64,000 bases of DNA, from NCBI GenBank assembly GCA_950022655.1, contig OX465584.1, forward strand, positions 29,237,469 through 29,301,468. Direction: 5' to 3'. A program made the position numbers and the translations under genes. Within the stretch, counting starts at the first letter, position 1, and every line of letters starts with the position of its first letter. This DNA is from Alentia gelatinosa (Eukaryota > Annelida > Polychaeta > Phyllodocida > Polynoidae). The notes under the pieces were generated by a model. It saw only the letters and a list, made by a program, of their open reading frames with translations. It was not told where the DNA came from and did no database searches. This document shows positions 47,965 to 60,644 of the stretch, piece after piece.

Positions 47965-49785
47965 CGCCACTGGCGATGGGGATTACAGGGACAGTTTATG
48001 GGAACTCCATCGGCTGATATTGTTATGTAATGGGATCAACTCTGCGGAAACTGACTTAGAGCCCAACGTGTTCCCCTATGATAAAGCTCCTATATTAGAT
48101 TTACAGCAAGGCTTCGATTCTGGACCATGGCGGTAATGAGATAATTAAACTGTAAGTTGTTGGATAGACAAAGTTACTAACACGTTTGGAAGATACATTC
48201 ATCATCATTATGTGATTAGTGTACATTATGGACACCAATGCAGACTCTGTTTGGCCATTGGTTAGTTAATGTGACATGCATAATGTTCACACAAGGAAGG
48301 CAGTAAAGAGTTACCCTGGACCATACACTGCGCTGGTCCGCAAATTGCAGCACCACACATGAACCAGTCGAAGCTCCTTACTGGAATAGTATTTCAAAAT
48401 TCTCAGATACTGAGCTGCTACCGGATTTATTCAGATTCAGTGTATTTAAAAAGTCCTTTCTGGAATAGAATCGATCAGGTCATGAGATCTTCATGGCTAC
48501 GTGACAAATTATAATCCATTTATTCTTTTACCGAAGAAAATTTAGAATCATGTACTAGGGCAGATTCTAGACTATTGTAATTTTTCTTTTTTTCGGCAAA
48601 ACAAAAAAACATTCCATAAAAGATTCCTGTTTACTTCCAGGTTCTACGCGGAGTTATGTGACCTTGCTAAATTCATCCTCGATGACAACTTGAATTCCAT
48701 ACGTCAAGATTTGGTGACTCATTCCGAAAAGAGGTATTTATTTTTATTCATATTCTGTGTATTAACTGTTCAAAGGAATGCGAACATTCTGCTTGTTCCA
48801 TTAAATCGAGGCCGACAATCGGGAGTCAATTATATAGATTTGTCGATGACTAACATGGATTGAACTACCCCCTACTGTGATATTGTGAAAGTGACACGGA
48901 CGTTTGAATACATAAATTTTTAAATTGTTGTGAAGTGCAAGTTGAGCCATAAGGAAAGCACTGGCCTTCTTATTTTTGCTAGATTGAATCAAAATTTCAC
49001 AATTTTGTAGTGTTCCTAAACTGTGTCTTCTCCATCGAGACTCGGAATAGTATATTATTGTAGTCTGTCGTTGTTACAGAGCTATTCCCTCTGGAGAAAT
49101 ATTCAGTGAATGTAATTAAATCTCGTAACTACAAGGGTAATAGAGTCTAAAACTGCTGGGAATGCCGACCTGATAACTCTGAGCACCCCTAATAGAATGC
49201 AGAGCAGCTCAATATCTATATATCATAATAACCCCTTTAAAGTCCCAACCTATAATTGTGCAAACAACCTGGTAAAGCAGGAGGTGACTTCGTATACCTC
49301 TAGTGTCATACAAGGATCCATTTTATCGAATGGAGGCACGGTCAATCGAATTATATACCATATCGGTAATCTTGTCTGGATGTTTCGAACTAATATCCTG
49401 TAGATCTTGCTATTCCTTATTGAGTTTTTACAGAAATTGGGAAATGGATGTAATTTTCCTGCACCATTTTGCTCGAATCAATATTTAGGCAAGATCTAAT
49501 AATGCTTTATATGATACCCTACTAACACAAACATAACGGTAACATCCTATATCCTATTCAAATAAGGTGCAGAAATGACATAGAAATCTTAATCTTTCAT
49601 CTGGTCTATTAACCAGAAGCTGTAATAGCCATCTCTTTTGTCTATCATTGTAGGCCAAAATTGAGCCGATATAATCTCCATGGATTGCGCTCATAAGTTC
49701 ATAACAGATGTAATAAATAAAACAACCATGCAATAAATGCTCAAGTACAATGGGCTCTGGTCCAATCTTCATAGTCAAAGGTCAA
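47965..49785. other. AT-rich non-coding sequence
   Basis: I see no supported gene. It contains an exact GAGCAGCTC at 49202-49210 outside any clear CpG islet and a one-mismatch GAGCTGCTA at 48412-48420. Confidence 0.55.
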
Positions 49786-49789
49786 AGCA

Positions 49790-49980
49790 ATTACCCGCGC
49801 AGTCGGAGTGGTGACCTGAATTGGCGTTTTATTCCAGCACAGTGTTCACGTCTTAATTCAATTCCACTGCGGAGATGAGCCGCTCGCTTTAGGGCTTCTG
49901 GGAATAGGATAGCCCAAGCATCAGGGCCTGACTGGGCGGGGTTCATGAGTATCTCTGCAGCCCGTTCAAGATTACCCATG
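49790..49980 (-). other. GC-contrasting patch with an open minus-strand frame
   Basis: A GC-richer block of about 190 bp is open on the minus strand for 62 codons (MGNLERAAEILMNPAQSGPD onward). It is bordered at its low-coordinate end by AGTCAAAGGTCAAAG, a nuclear-receptor DR1-like word. A possible donor GG|GTAATT would end the frame. I recognise no protein family. It could be an exon, a conserved non-coding block or chance. Confidence 0.2.
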
Positions 49981-49984
49981 CATT

Positions 49985-51245
49985 AAATATATCTGACAAG
50001 GACCTTCATCGCTATCAATTTTCAGTCGGTTTCTGGGATTAGTCGTCGTGAAAGAGACGATGGTGAGCTGGCATTAATTCCCTGTGAAACGAGGAAACAG
50101 ACACTATAGCATCTTCCTACCTCATATAGCAGCAAAAGGGGGATATTCTTGTTATTGACCTAATATATTACACCTTGATAAACACTGTGTCACTAAGCTG
50201 TAGCATGTTACTATTGTGAGATTACACTTAAACACAAACTTCGAACTCCGATATTCAAGGTATTATCCGGTTCATGATATCATTTGTGCTAAGCGTTGTT
50301 GTATCTGAAAAACTCTTTGTACAATCTTTGAGAGATGCAATAAACCTAATATAAAAAAAGAAGCTCAGATCTTGCACTTATTAAGTAGTTAAGTTTGAGC
50401 GTAAGGGTGCAGGTGATTTCCGTTATTGCCTGGTGAAGTTAGCGAAGGTTCTCTGAGCGAGGTTAGGAGAGTGACGCAGTGAATGATTCTCTAAACCATG
50501 AAAGATTTGAAGGTGTGAGTAGTATCCTACCTTTTATAGGTGGACGTGAATCAGAATTAGGTGGTGGGGGAGTACGATACAAAGCGAGCATTTCGATTTT
50601 GAACTTAACTTCTTTTCAAGATGGGCAAATGGATTAGTAATAGGTGCGCGCCTTAGATTTTATTTATTTCGTGTTGGGGTGTGGGTAAAGTGTTAGAATA
50701 GACCTCCGGGCCGTAAATCTACCTATCCGGTCAACAATTAGCATTCGCTAGTGCCCGGCGCACCCTGTAATGAAGACCGACGTGATGTCCCTGTCTGCCT
50801 GGAACAAGCGGTTGCTGGTTGACGGCAGCAACAAGCGTAGAACTACAAATCACGACGGCAACCAGCCAATGTCTTCTGTGCTAGTCCCAAGGCTGAGGCG
50901 ACACCGACATAGATTGCAGTCAGGAACCAGCATTCGCAGGACAACGCACAGCGTCGGGGGGCTATTTCACCGGTGACTGGAGACTCCAACTGTCTTTTGT
51001 TATAGAATTTGGGTGTCTGGAATGGACAACCACAACAACGTGCACACATTAACGAGGCATCTACGTCGTGGTCCAGGTGTTCAATGGTGCACTTAGCATA
51101 GTATAAAGACATAGTCGTCGTGGATGAAAAAATAGCCATGCATAGAAAATGGATTGGTGGAAAGTACTGTGTCCCATGGAATACTATTCAACAGAAAATC
51201 TTAACAAAATATTCAGATTATTTTATCAATAGCAATTACAGAAAT
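49985..51245. other. Non-coding sequence
   Basis: I see no supported gene or repeat. Confidence 0.55.
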
Positions 51246-51249
51246 TTCA

Positions 51250-51352
51250 GAAAAGGCGTCATGACGTATTAAGCCTGGGAATGTCTCAAGGTATCATAGC
51301 GTACTAGGCCCGGGAATGCCTCCAGCCATCATAGCTCAAATAGCGACTGGGT
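51250..51352 (+). mobile_element. TTAA-family MITE fragment, copy 3
   Basis: Two units of the form GGCGTCATGACGTATTAAGC and CTGGGAATGCCTCCAGCCAT repeat the arrangement near the right end of copy 1 (6859-7217), and the block ends in CTGGGTTAG, a decayed TTAA end. The left end cannot be found, so this is a remnant. Confidence 0.4.
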
Positions 51353-51400
51353 TAGAGAGGGAAACAAAACAAGCGAGTGAAATGAGTGATCGCTCTATGG

Positions 51401-51535
51401 ACTCGCCAACAAAATTCGCCGATTTTCACTCGCTTACTTTGAGAGATGGAATGGGGCTTTCCTCACTCGCTGACGGTTACAAAAATAAAACAAGCAAATT
51501 TAGCGAGTGAGACTGGGCGATTTTAGTTGGCGAGT
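51401..51535. mobile_element. Hairpin with GCGAGTGA words
   Basis: The left arm ACTCGCCAACAAAATTCGCC.. (51401-51434) pairs with the right arm ..GGCGATTTTAGTTGGCGAGT (51502-51535). GCGAGTGA or TCACTCGC occurs in both arms, in the loop (about 51463) and just upstream (51373). The arms are diverged. It is probably an old MITE. Confidence 0.6.
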
Positions 51536-51544
51536 TCAGAAATG

Positions 51545-53210
51545 GTTTCCTTTATTGGCTTTGTATGCTTCGGCCTTAAAGGGATGTCCACCTACTACGA
51601 TTTCGGCATCGGAAGCGTATCGTATAGGTTCCCGATGAAAAATCATATCGCGCCGGATAGAAACGTGAAACCGTGGTAATGGATCAGGTTTTCCCGTCGC
51701 AGTCTACGATGCACGACGATGTATTATGATGACTTCCTGATATAATAAGATGCAGCGGAGGCTGTCTACGAAATTGCTCAAAAAGTGTTTTTAAATGGGA
51801 GAATATGGTGAGAATCATGACGGAAAAATGTTTCACATGTGAAATACTCGACAGAAATTCCGAAATTCCGGTTAAGGTAGAACGCATATTGATATATAAT
51901 CACTGTACCTATGTTATCATTTGATCAAGTCCAATGGTCTTAGATAAATAGTTTTATATCGATGTCATAATTCCCCCACAAAAATATTTTTCAATTTGAT
52001 TGTTTTAATGTCTGAGATCTGCATCGATACCTTTTTGTGACTCTCAAACACGTTTAGAAGCTCCAGGATGAGCTATGGCGTCCTACGATAATGATCATCC
52101 AATGCCTCCCAATGCACTACGATATGCATCATAGTGGATCGGGAGGTTTTCAATTTCTAAAAGGTAGGTTTTTCCATCTAATCAACTTACTTTCTATATA
52201 CTACTACCATCATCAGGCATATTGGTTACATTCTAAAAAATATCTACTGCCCTACAGTGGATACCAATATGAAGGAATCCAAAGGATATTTTCTGAGAAT
52301 ATAAGATTTCTTTAGACTATCATTGACACCTTTATTAATTTCATAGATAGATATTAATGTAACAGGAATGATATAAGTCACTACAGACGGGTCAGAGACT
52401 AGACCAGATCAGCGGTATTGCCTGATTTTCATTGATTATTCGTATAGACCTTCTCCAGGTGGGCGTACCTTTTGGTTGATTTCTTATATGTAATTTGGAG
52501 CACTCCTGAGAGCAGTAGTTTCATAAAATGATACTTTTCCTAATGTCTTTCTATTCTGAACATTACACCTGCACTACATCCGTGAGTCCATTTTCTTCTA
52601 ATGGTTTTGAACCAGGCTTTTATAGCGTGCGACAAACCAAATAAAGGGTATGGGCTGTAACTGGCGCATAGAAGTTGAAGTTCATGTGTAGACCTACGAT
52701 GAAGTAATGCTTGTATGACCTCATACTCGCGACCCTTGACTCTGCGAATGAAGAAAAAGATTTTCCAAATGTTTAAGATCGAAAACCAGGATTTAGACGC
52801 CACTGAACAATAATAACTAGAAAAGGCCGGATATGATTTGGAAATCACGCAATCGAAACATGACAGCAATAGGGAAAATAATCAAGATGAAACAATGAAT
52901 AGGTACTAGTTTGCTTTGAAAACTAAATTTATGCTTTATTCATTCTATAAAGTAACAGTTCTTCTATAGATATGGTAATATTAGAACCGAGACTAGTAAC
53001 CTTACGTAAACACAACCTTACTGAAAGAGAGATAAGGTATGATGGTGGGACGATGGGACTGTGCCTGTGATGTTAACCGAGTGGACTAAATATAGAGGAC
53101 ATCTTTTTTTACCACGATTGGTTAGCACTTGACTAGTAGTAACAGAGTCATTCATTGTCTCAATGTAATTTATTTGATCATGGCTTTCTTGAATATTACT
53201 TTGGTTGGTG
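51545..53210. other. AT-rich non-coding sequence
   Basis: I see no supported gene. A 109-codon minus-strand frame at 52540-52869 has no recognisable domain. Confidence 0.55.
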
Positions 53211-53214
53211 GAGT

Positions 53215-53229
53215 GGGGGGGGGGGGGGG
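53215..53229. repeat. G15 homopolymer
   Basis: An uninterrupted run of 15 G. Confidence 0.97.
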
Positions 53230-53312
53230 TGATATTCATAGGAAGAACTGATCTGTGTGTATACATGGCAGAACTGGAACGAATACTCCACAGAGATTTG
53301 AAGACCACACCC

Positions 53313-53775
53313 GGCGTTTACATTAGACGACTGAAAATGTGACGACAGTAGATCTACAAAATAGTCATCAGGTGGTGCTCTGTGACGCAATACTGTCTCC
53401 AAGAATCGTCGACCATGAAGCGCTTAACACTCGACCATTTATCATTACTCAAATGAGGAACGTATTACCTCCTGTCGTTCACCTAAGCTGGCGTTTACAC
53501 TAGACGGTTCTTGAAGAGTTAAGCCCGCCTACACTAAAGCTGAATGTATTATTTCCCACTAGAGAACCGGGTGAAAAAAGGTTTAAGTTTGAACATCGTG
53601 ATCATCGAGATAAATCACCTGTTTCTAGCAAAGATGCGACGTGGTTGACGACTGAATCGTGGGCGTCAAATCAGCTGCATAATCGTCAAGTGGTGCCAAT
53701 ATTCATGCATTTGTTTGGCGTTTACACTAGCCGATTTCTAGCTATTGAGGGCTGGGAGTCGTCAGGTGGTGTTAA
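53313..53775. repeat. Three degenerate copies of a GGCGTTTACACTAGACG repeat
   Basis: The word GGCGTTTACAYTAGMCG begins at 53313, 53490 and 53717. Each copy is followed by GTCRTCARGTGGTG (53363, 53683 and 53757). The copies differ in length because of insertions or deletions between the two words. This may be a decayed tandem array or a nested short transposon family. Confidence 0.6.
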
Positions 53776-53789
53776 CTTCAATTATCACC

Positions 53790-55030
53790 GCATATAGTCG
53801 TCTAGTGCTCACATATTTACCATGTATTAGACAGCGACACCTAGTTGTTAAACTCGCCATGTTATATAAACAGTAACAATGATATCAGATTAATTTTATA
53901 TAAGATAAACACGTACGGGCAAGCCAAACGGAGGTTGAATACAATAGGGATGGATGGCAAACGATCTGGCTTCTGAGAAATCATTTCAGGATGATAATAT
54001 CTATGAAGGCTGGTACGAGTCTTACATAATGATCATTACTTAGTCACCAAGGTATGCAGGCAGCGTCTTGTAGACCGAAGATGTAGTAATGACTCAGTGC
54101 AAAATACCCATTGTTTGCTAATAATATTTCTCCAGAAGGGATCAAAGCGGGCTTGACCCATGCACGGTGAGGCGAGAGAACACGAGAGAACACGAGATCT
54201 CATCCTCGACTACAGTCACGTGTCAACATGATCAGAAAAAGATGGCTGTTATGACTAGAGGTGGTACCTCATGTGAATAACACATCAGCATGACCACATT
54301 ATGAAGTATCCCCAATCATTCTGAGCTAAGATAGGACCATCACCTTCCAGTGGGTAAATGAGCAATATGTACAAAACATACCTCTCTCAGATGACTAAAA
54401 ACATTTTGAGGTAATTAATTTAGTATAGAAAAAACGAGAAATACATGATTATAAATACAGTTTTCATTCACCCAAAATGATTAATATAGGATTAGGAAGT
54501 TATCTATACAATTTCATTCTTATTTACATGGTTTAAAGATTTGTGAAAGATAGAGTAAACTAATTCATACAGAATAACCTCTATACTAAGCAAGAACATC
54601 TGGAAGAGGGATATGAAATTCATAGCCATTCAGAGCCGAGTAAGGCATATGAATATTCAGTAGATCAGCTGGGTGACTGTTTTCACCTTCAGCCTACTAT
54701 TCGCTCCTTATACGCATACGTCCCGTTTGCATGACATTATTGCTGCCACAGTGGTGGCTCCTCATTCATATTTTATTCCACACGTAATATCGAAACATGA
54801 CAATGAATGGGATCCTTTACACCCAATACTGATTCACCGTATATATATATAAACGTTTTTTTCATTGACAAGACTAAAAAACCGCCGGTTTTATCCGTGG
54901 CCTTCCTGATTCATCTTCGTTTATCAACCAGGGTAGGTAAGGAAAACACTTGTAGAATTACGAGGGAAACATGTTTAGCAAAAAGTATGCAGTAAAGCGT
55001 TTATATTGCCCTTACCCCAATTTCCTCAGC
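53790..55030. other. AT-rich non-coding sequence
   Basis: I see no supported gene. A more complex stretch at 54660-54780 (GTTTGCATGAC, GCCACAGTGGTGGC) could be regulatory. Confidence 0.5.
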
Positions 55031-55034
55031 GAGT

Positions 55035-55210
55035 GTAGCAGCGTGCGAGCCCCATATATCATCATAAAACAAATGGCGTCCCGGATCTCGCCCGCACGCG
55101 CTCTCCTCGTGAAGTCTCATGTTCTTTTACGAGACTTACCGTTATCTCTTATGGATAGTTTTCCCTTCCCCCGAAAGGCGCATAAATACACAGGTTTTCC
55201 TTGAATCAGG
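55035..55210 (+). other. GC-lifted patch with an ATGGCGTCC start-like word
   Basis: AAATGGCGTCCCGG opens a 44-codon frame (MASRISPARALLVKSHVLLR onward) to TGA at about 55202. The YY1-like context and basic N-terminus resemble a first exon, but there is no NRF1/ETS cluster upstream and no splice evidence. It is recorded as a weak candidate only. Confidence 0.15.
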
Positions 55211-55214
55211 CTCT

Positions 55215-57500
55215 CTATGGTGATTTGATAAAATTCAGTTTGTAGGAAAAAACCAGACAAGCTGAATTGTGATCAAAATGATTTATCAGGGATAATCATA
55301 CATCGAAATAGGGGGAGGTTGTGTAGGTATGGTTGCAACGTTTCGTCTTATTTTGATTAAACTTCTTCAGGCAATAACTGATCAAGTATAGAGACTGCTC
55401 TACGCATTTTATGTCTTTCTTTTATTCTATATATATATAGTTTGTTCCTTGTTTTCTTATGCAGAATTAATGAACGTATTTCATGAAGATAAGAAATAAT
55501 CTATGCGGCCTGCCAAATTTATACAGCTAGGCCAAAATCATTTCCTCTTTTCATAAAGGCTATTGAAATTTATCCATATAATTATTTGATATTGTAGTAT
55601 ATTCCATATATATTAGCCATTATAATACACCAGGACACCATAAAAGTTGCCTTCTCTATAGATCCTCTCAAATACGTGATCTATATAATAATATGCATGT
55701 ATTAGGTTCGTTGGATGAGGGACTAGACAATATTAGAGAACGCATAGATTATAAATGCCTTCTAAGACATTATATCGGAATCAGGGCACTGGGTGATCCT
55801 AAAGGTCTTGATGGGCCCACTGTAGACATGAACAGTGGTGACAGCTGCCTTTCAGTGCCAGTCATCTATCCTAATCTGAGACAGCAACATGTTCGCATCA
55901 TTCTGTGTACCCTAAACCTGCATGGACAGGAATATCATGCCCCCAAGTTAACTGCGCATCAATATTCGTATCAAGTATAATGAATTTTTGCATATTGGAT
56001 AGCACGTTAGGTTCACGTTCCATCCTCAATAATGATGGCCATATTCTGTATTCGCTTCCTTCTAATAGACATATACCCCAAAAGCTCGACAAGCGATGCA
56101 TGATTTTGTTCCGACATTTTCTTCCATTAAAGGAAAAAAAGGATGTCAGCAGATAGCTTCACAGCGGCATATGAGTGGCATATGAGGAAATATTGTTTTA
56201 TGGCGCCAATAATTTTGGACCCTAAGTAGTAAACCCATCACATAACACCATCTTTAACGGGTATCATAAGTTCAGTTCTGTGTCATATCAGTTCCCTGTA
56301 TTTTCCCCCGCCCGCTGCTGCTGTCCCATCTGCTTATTATGGCCATCCTCCGCTTTTTAATCTTTAGCTCACAGATCAGAGATGAATATTGAACACGGTC
56401 CCTCTGCTATTGACAACGCCACCACACAACACGTTTAAGTGATTTAAGGAGCCTAATGCTTATTAGTCCCATCATCACTCATACACGCATCTTTTTTGTG
56501 TTGACGTCACTAAATGATTCAACACAGACAGCTACCACTACTGTACCCTACAAAAAATAACTATTCACAACTAATATGGGCATTAATTCAGTGTCCACTG
56601 CGGGGAGGTGGGAAAGAGACAGATGGCAAAGACGTCATACAGTATGATCATAAACTAATGAACCATTCACATGGACTTATGCCTGCCTTGCAAAATTGTA
56701 ACGTTTTTGTAGAAGCGTAACGTTTTTGCGAGACGTCCTAATATGGGCGTTACCCTGGACAGCCAGCTTGCCAATTACTGGCGCCTCTCCTGTGTAAAAC
56801 TGACGAGCGTCAGAGGAAAAACAGAGAGTGCAATGGTTTTGTGTGGCCTCCACGGTAATTTCCGGAGTTTCCAATTGAAACATTGCATGCCGATGCAAAT
56901 GTCTGGTCAGTAGAGGAAATAGAAAACCTTTTTACATAAACTAGTACTTATATTGCCGAACTTTTGTTGATGTTATTACTGAAAATAACAACCTGAACAT
57001 GCAAAAGAATTGAGCTGAACTCTGAAGTAAATTGCCAGGACGTCTCTTCTAAAATGTACAAGATAACTGCTCATATATTTGTATAGAATCTCCTTGGAAC
57101 GTATACAGAAGACATATCATATTCTAAATTTTGTGGATGGGACACCAAATGCCTATCCATTGATATGGTATTTTAGCATTGTAGTTGATATAATGTTTAT
57201 CTAGCGGGGTGATGGATATCAAATTGGATGTGTAACCAGTTATCAACACATTATCAGAAGCATGTTAAGAGAAATAACTTGACGTTTTTGGTGTGTCTGA
57301 TCTTGGAATACACCAATAAATCACTCTTTGAAGTTTCGATAACGTCATACCACTACGTAATGGGATCATCACCATCAACAAACGTCCCTGGATAATTTCC
57401 TGTACATGTACAGCTAACCACACATATATTGTATCTCTTCCTATATAACTATGAGCGAACAACCTTTGATTGTTTAACGCTGCTGGAGGTGGAATAACTT
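55215..57500. other. AT-rich non-coding sequence
   Basis: I see no supported gene. At 56698-56733 GTAACGTTTTTG is duplicated in tandem (19-bp spacing). At 56280-56460 a pyrimidine-rich, more complex stretch could be regulatory. Confidence 0.5.
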
Positions 57501-57504
57501 TTGT

Positions 57505-57578
57505 TTACTGCCCAGGTTGAAGTTACTGCCCAGGTTGACGTTAACTGCGCAGGTTGACGTTTACTGCCCAGGTTCACG
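57505..57578 (+). repeat. 18-19 bp tandem repeat, 4 units
   Basis: Units TTACTGCCCAGGTTGAMG begin at 57505, 57523, 57541 and 57560 (lengths 18, 18, 19, 19). The units are more than 85 percent alike. Confidence 0.95.
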
Positions 57579-57627
57579 TTCAGAGACGTTCGGTTTTTAT
57601 CGATATTAGCCGACAATTGAAGGTATA

Positions 57628-57711
57628 TAGGAATAGCTACGTACCAGTAGAAATAAGTCAAAGCATAACTTTGACTTATTCCCACCGGAACATAGTTTCC
57701 CTCTATTCCTA
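57628..57711. mobile_element. Short hairpin MITE
   Basis: Outer arms TAGGAATAG/CTATTCCTA and a perfect inner 12-bp stem AATAAGTCAAAG with a 5-base loop (57652-57680) are joined by diverged but alignable sequence. It is non-coding. Confidence 0.6.
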
Positions 57712-57714
57712 CAG

Positions 57715-60295
57715 CTTTATCATCAACCTACATTCAAATTATTTCACAAGGTATCATGTCTGGAGGAACCTTTTCTGTTATGTATAGATGCTCTGGTTAT
57801 AGGAGAAATTAGTTTAGACCAAAATATTTGAAATCTCATCGATTATTTCTTATCAAATCGATTGCTGGATAACGTGTTATGCATTGTGCCTTTCCTAATT
57901 GCCTTCTATGGTATCATTTGTAGCCAACTATTACTAGTAATGAATGACAGAAAATACAAACAAAATACAACATCTCAAAAGCATATACACATATGGCAAG
58001 TGACCAAGCCTATTCACTGTTTTGGCAGTATCATCACAACTATTTTGCCAAGTATGCGTAAATAGGATGTGGGGCTCCTTTCTTTGCAAAACCGTTTCTA
58101 CTTAGTTGGAGGTTGGTGACAACACAATAACAACCTAAACACGTATAGAAGTGCAGATCTGCTAGGAGAATGAGGTCCACTATACGTTAATAGTCTCTAA
58201 CGCTCCTACGTATATTGAGCTCAGTTTTGACAGTAGATTATTCAATTCAGTCTTTTTAGCTGAGGCCAACGTAAAGACTGTTTGTTTGGTTGTTGACATT
58301 CCACACTCTCCCCATTAGAAAATATATCCCTGCCATTACATTATCTTGTAATCTAAGGATAATTGTGACAATGGCTTGAAAAACATCGTTTTAGATTGTC
58401 CTATAATGGTCATGTTATGAGTACTACAATTCCTTACTTTTCCCCAACAAATTAGCAGTTATACTAAACATCCCATATTACTCATAGGCAAAGATCTCCC
58501 ATCAAAAATGGGTGTGGTCTGTTTTGGTTGAGCATACTCCTACATCACGGATAATGTATTCACTCTTGTGATTTAAAAGAAGCGAGATGAAGATAAATCG
58601 GGGAGGCCTAAAGAATCAATGGAAACGCTGATGAAACGATAAAACAATTGTAAAATACAGAAGAGACAGAGACAGAGAGACAGAGAGGAAGAGAACCAGA
58701 CATACACCAGGACATTGAGAGAAAGGGAGAGTGAAAAGTTCTACTTATCCATTTCATATCATCATATATGTATTCACTTTGCATAGAATACCAGCGACTA
58801 TAGCAGGACAGAAAGTACACGTACGCTAGACATTATCTGCTATGGGGTTCACTGATATGGCGGCTTGATACTTGTAGTCTATGACACGCGTCTCTCTCTG
58901 CCCCTCTCTACTTCTGTACAGTTTACGGCCGTTCGCGTGTGTCACCCTGGCGTGACCTTTATACAGTGCCCTGCCCTGCGGAGGAATTGACACGCGATTG
59001 TTTTGGCCTTGTCAATGATGTCAAGGCGGTATTATTACCCTTTTACTGTCCCCCGGTCAGGCAGAGCATACAAAGGGTATGAGAGGGATACTGAGCTACA
59101 GAACAGGGTACTGTGGATGAAAGGTTTTTGTGCAAGTTTAAAGTTTTCTTTTGAAATATAGTTTGTTGAATCTGAAATATTTTCATCATTCCGTGATCGA
59201 AGCGAACATATATACTTATACCCCAAACAGGTGCTTTAAGAGAAAATGACCAGACTGTGGGCGGAGGGGCGAATGTTGGCGATAGGTGACCTAGAACCAA
59301 GACATAGTTCTGTCGATAGTCTGGACACTTTCTTATCATTACATACCTCAATTCGAGTTGTCGAGTTACAACCCTTCCATGCTTAAAGTCATCAACCGGT
59401 GTCGCCCACCATGTTGACATTGGTCGCGATGACGTCGATTATGCACGCTTATCAAGAAAGATACACGCACGATGAAATATGGCAGTGTGACTAAGTGCGG
59501 CATAGTGGGCCGTAGTCGCCGAATACCCCACCCCCGTGAGAGGGTCGTATTTGAGTGACATTCGCAGACAAGTATGTAATAATAGGTCGCACGTCATACT
59601 AGTACCTAGACTCAGAACTAGATTGAATTCTTCTTGAACACATGTTAGAGATTTCCAAGTCATATGAATCAAAATCACATGAGACTTGACACAGACAGCA
59701 GTTAATACATGTCAGCATAATTCGACAAACGATAACATCTCTATTTCCTTGTTGATATATGTGGTACCATTGATGGTAAACAAGATGGTTAGGTGCGGCA
59801 TAAGTCAATATATATGAAAAGATACAGCGTAATATTAGTATCTAGTTTTTGAGAGGGTTTATCCTTAGGTGTGGGTAGGTGAGGAACCTGAGAATTGGCA
59901 TCAGCGAGCTGGTCCCCAGTCGGTGATGACGTCACACTTTTCTCAGATGCCCGATAGGTGGCGTGGTGGATAGTATTATACGAATTACTATATAACTTTC
60001 AGTTATCTCCAATCATATAACTTAAAATATGAAGTATATCAGTCAATATGAGTAAAACAAAACAGAAAAGGAAGGCATATCCACTGTTTAGCTATACGGG
60101 ATATGAAAGAATAGTGATACAATACAAAATGTGGATATTTTCTATGCAAAATATATCTATCAGCTTTGCCTTTGAAAGACGGGTCAATTATCTCAGTAAT
60201 CCCTTTATTGGATTTATGTAGGCATGGAGGCAAAGATTATAGCAGTATCATATATCCTCCCTTATGTATTAGTTTAAGCTGATTCACTGTGATAT
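57715..60295. other. AT-rich non-coding sequence
   Basis: I see no supported gene. A purine-rich AGAGACAGAGACAGAGAG stretch lies at about 58660-58695. A 125-codon minus-strand frame at 59043-59420 has no recognisable domain. Confidence 0.55.
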
Positions 60296-60299
60296 TATC

Positions 60300-60640
60300 C
60301 ACAGGTATCTCCCGTCCTCGGCATCCGCCTTTTCGGCTGCCACCTCTCCTTGCGTTTCCCGGGGCTCTCCCCGCTCTCAACCCAGATTCCCCTCTCTGAA
60401 TGCGTCAGCCAGGCGGGCGCTCTGCTCATATTGGCAAAGTGGCCTGTTTCCCAATCACTTTACAGAGCCAATATGCCCCCTACAGACGAATATAAAGGCG
60501 TCAGGGTGACATGCCCCGCCACGCCACCTGCAGGGCTCGTCCTACACTTCTCCAAGGTGAATGGTCAATCATTTCTCTGACAAATGGCATTTCATCACCA
60601 TTGCCTTTTCATCACGTGGAAAGCAAAGCCAAAGAAACCT
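60300..60640. promoter_or_regulatory. Possible regulatory patch or exon
   Basis: A GC-richer block follows an acceptor-like TTATCCACAG (ending about 60304) and is open on the plus strand for 76 codons from 60350. It contains inverted CCAAT words (AGCCAATATG, CCCAATCACT), a TATAAAGG at about 60492 and ATCACGTGGAAAG. I recognise no protein family. A regulatory element is as likely as an exon. Confidence 0.25.
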
Positions 60641-60644
60641 ATTT

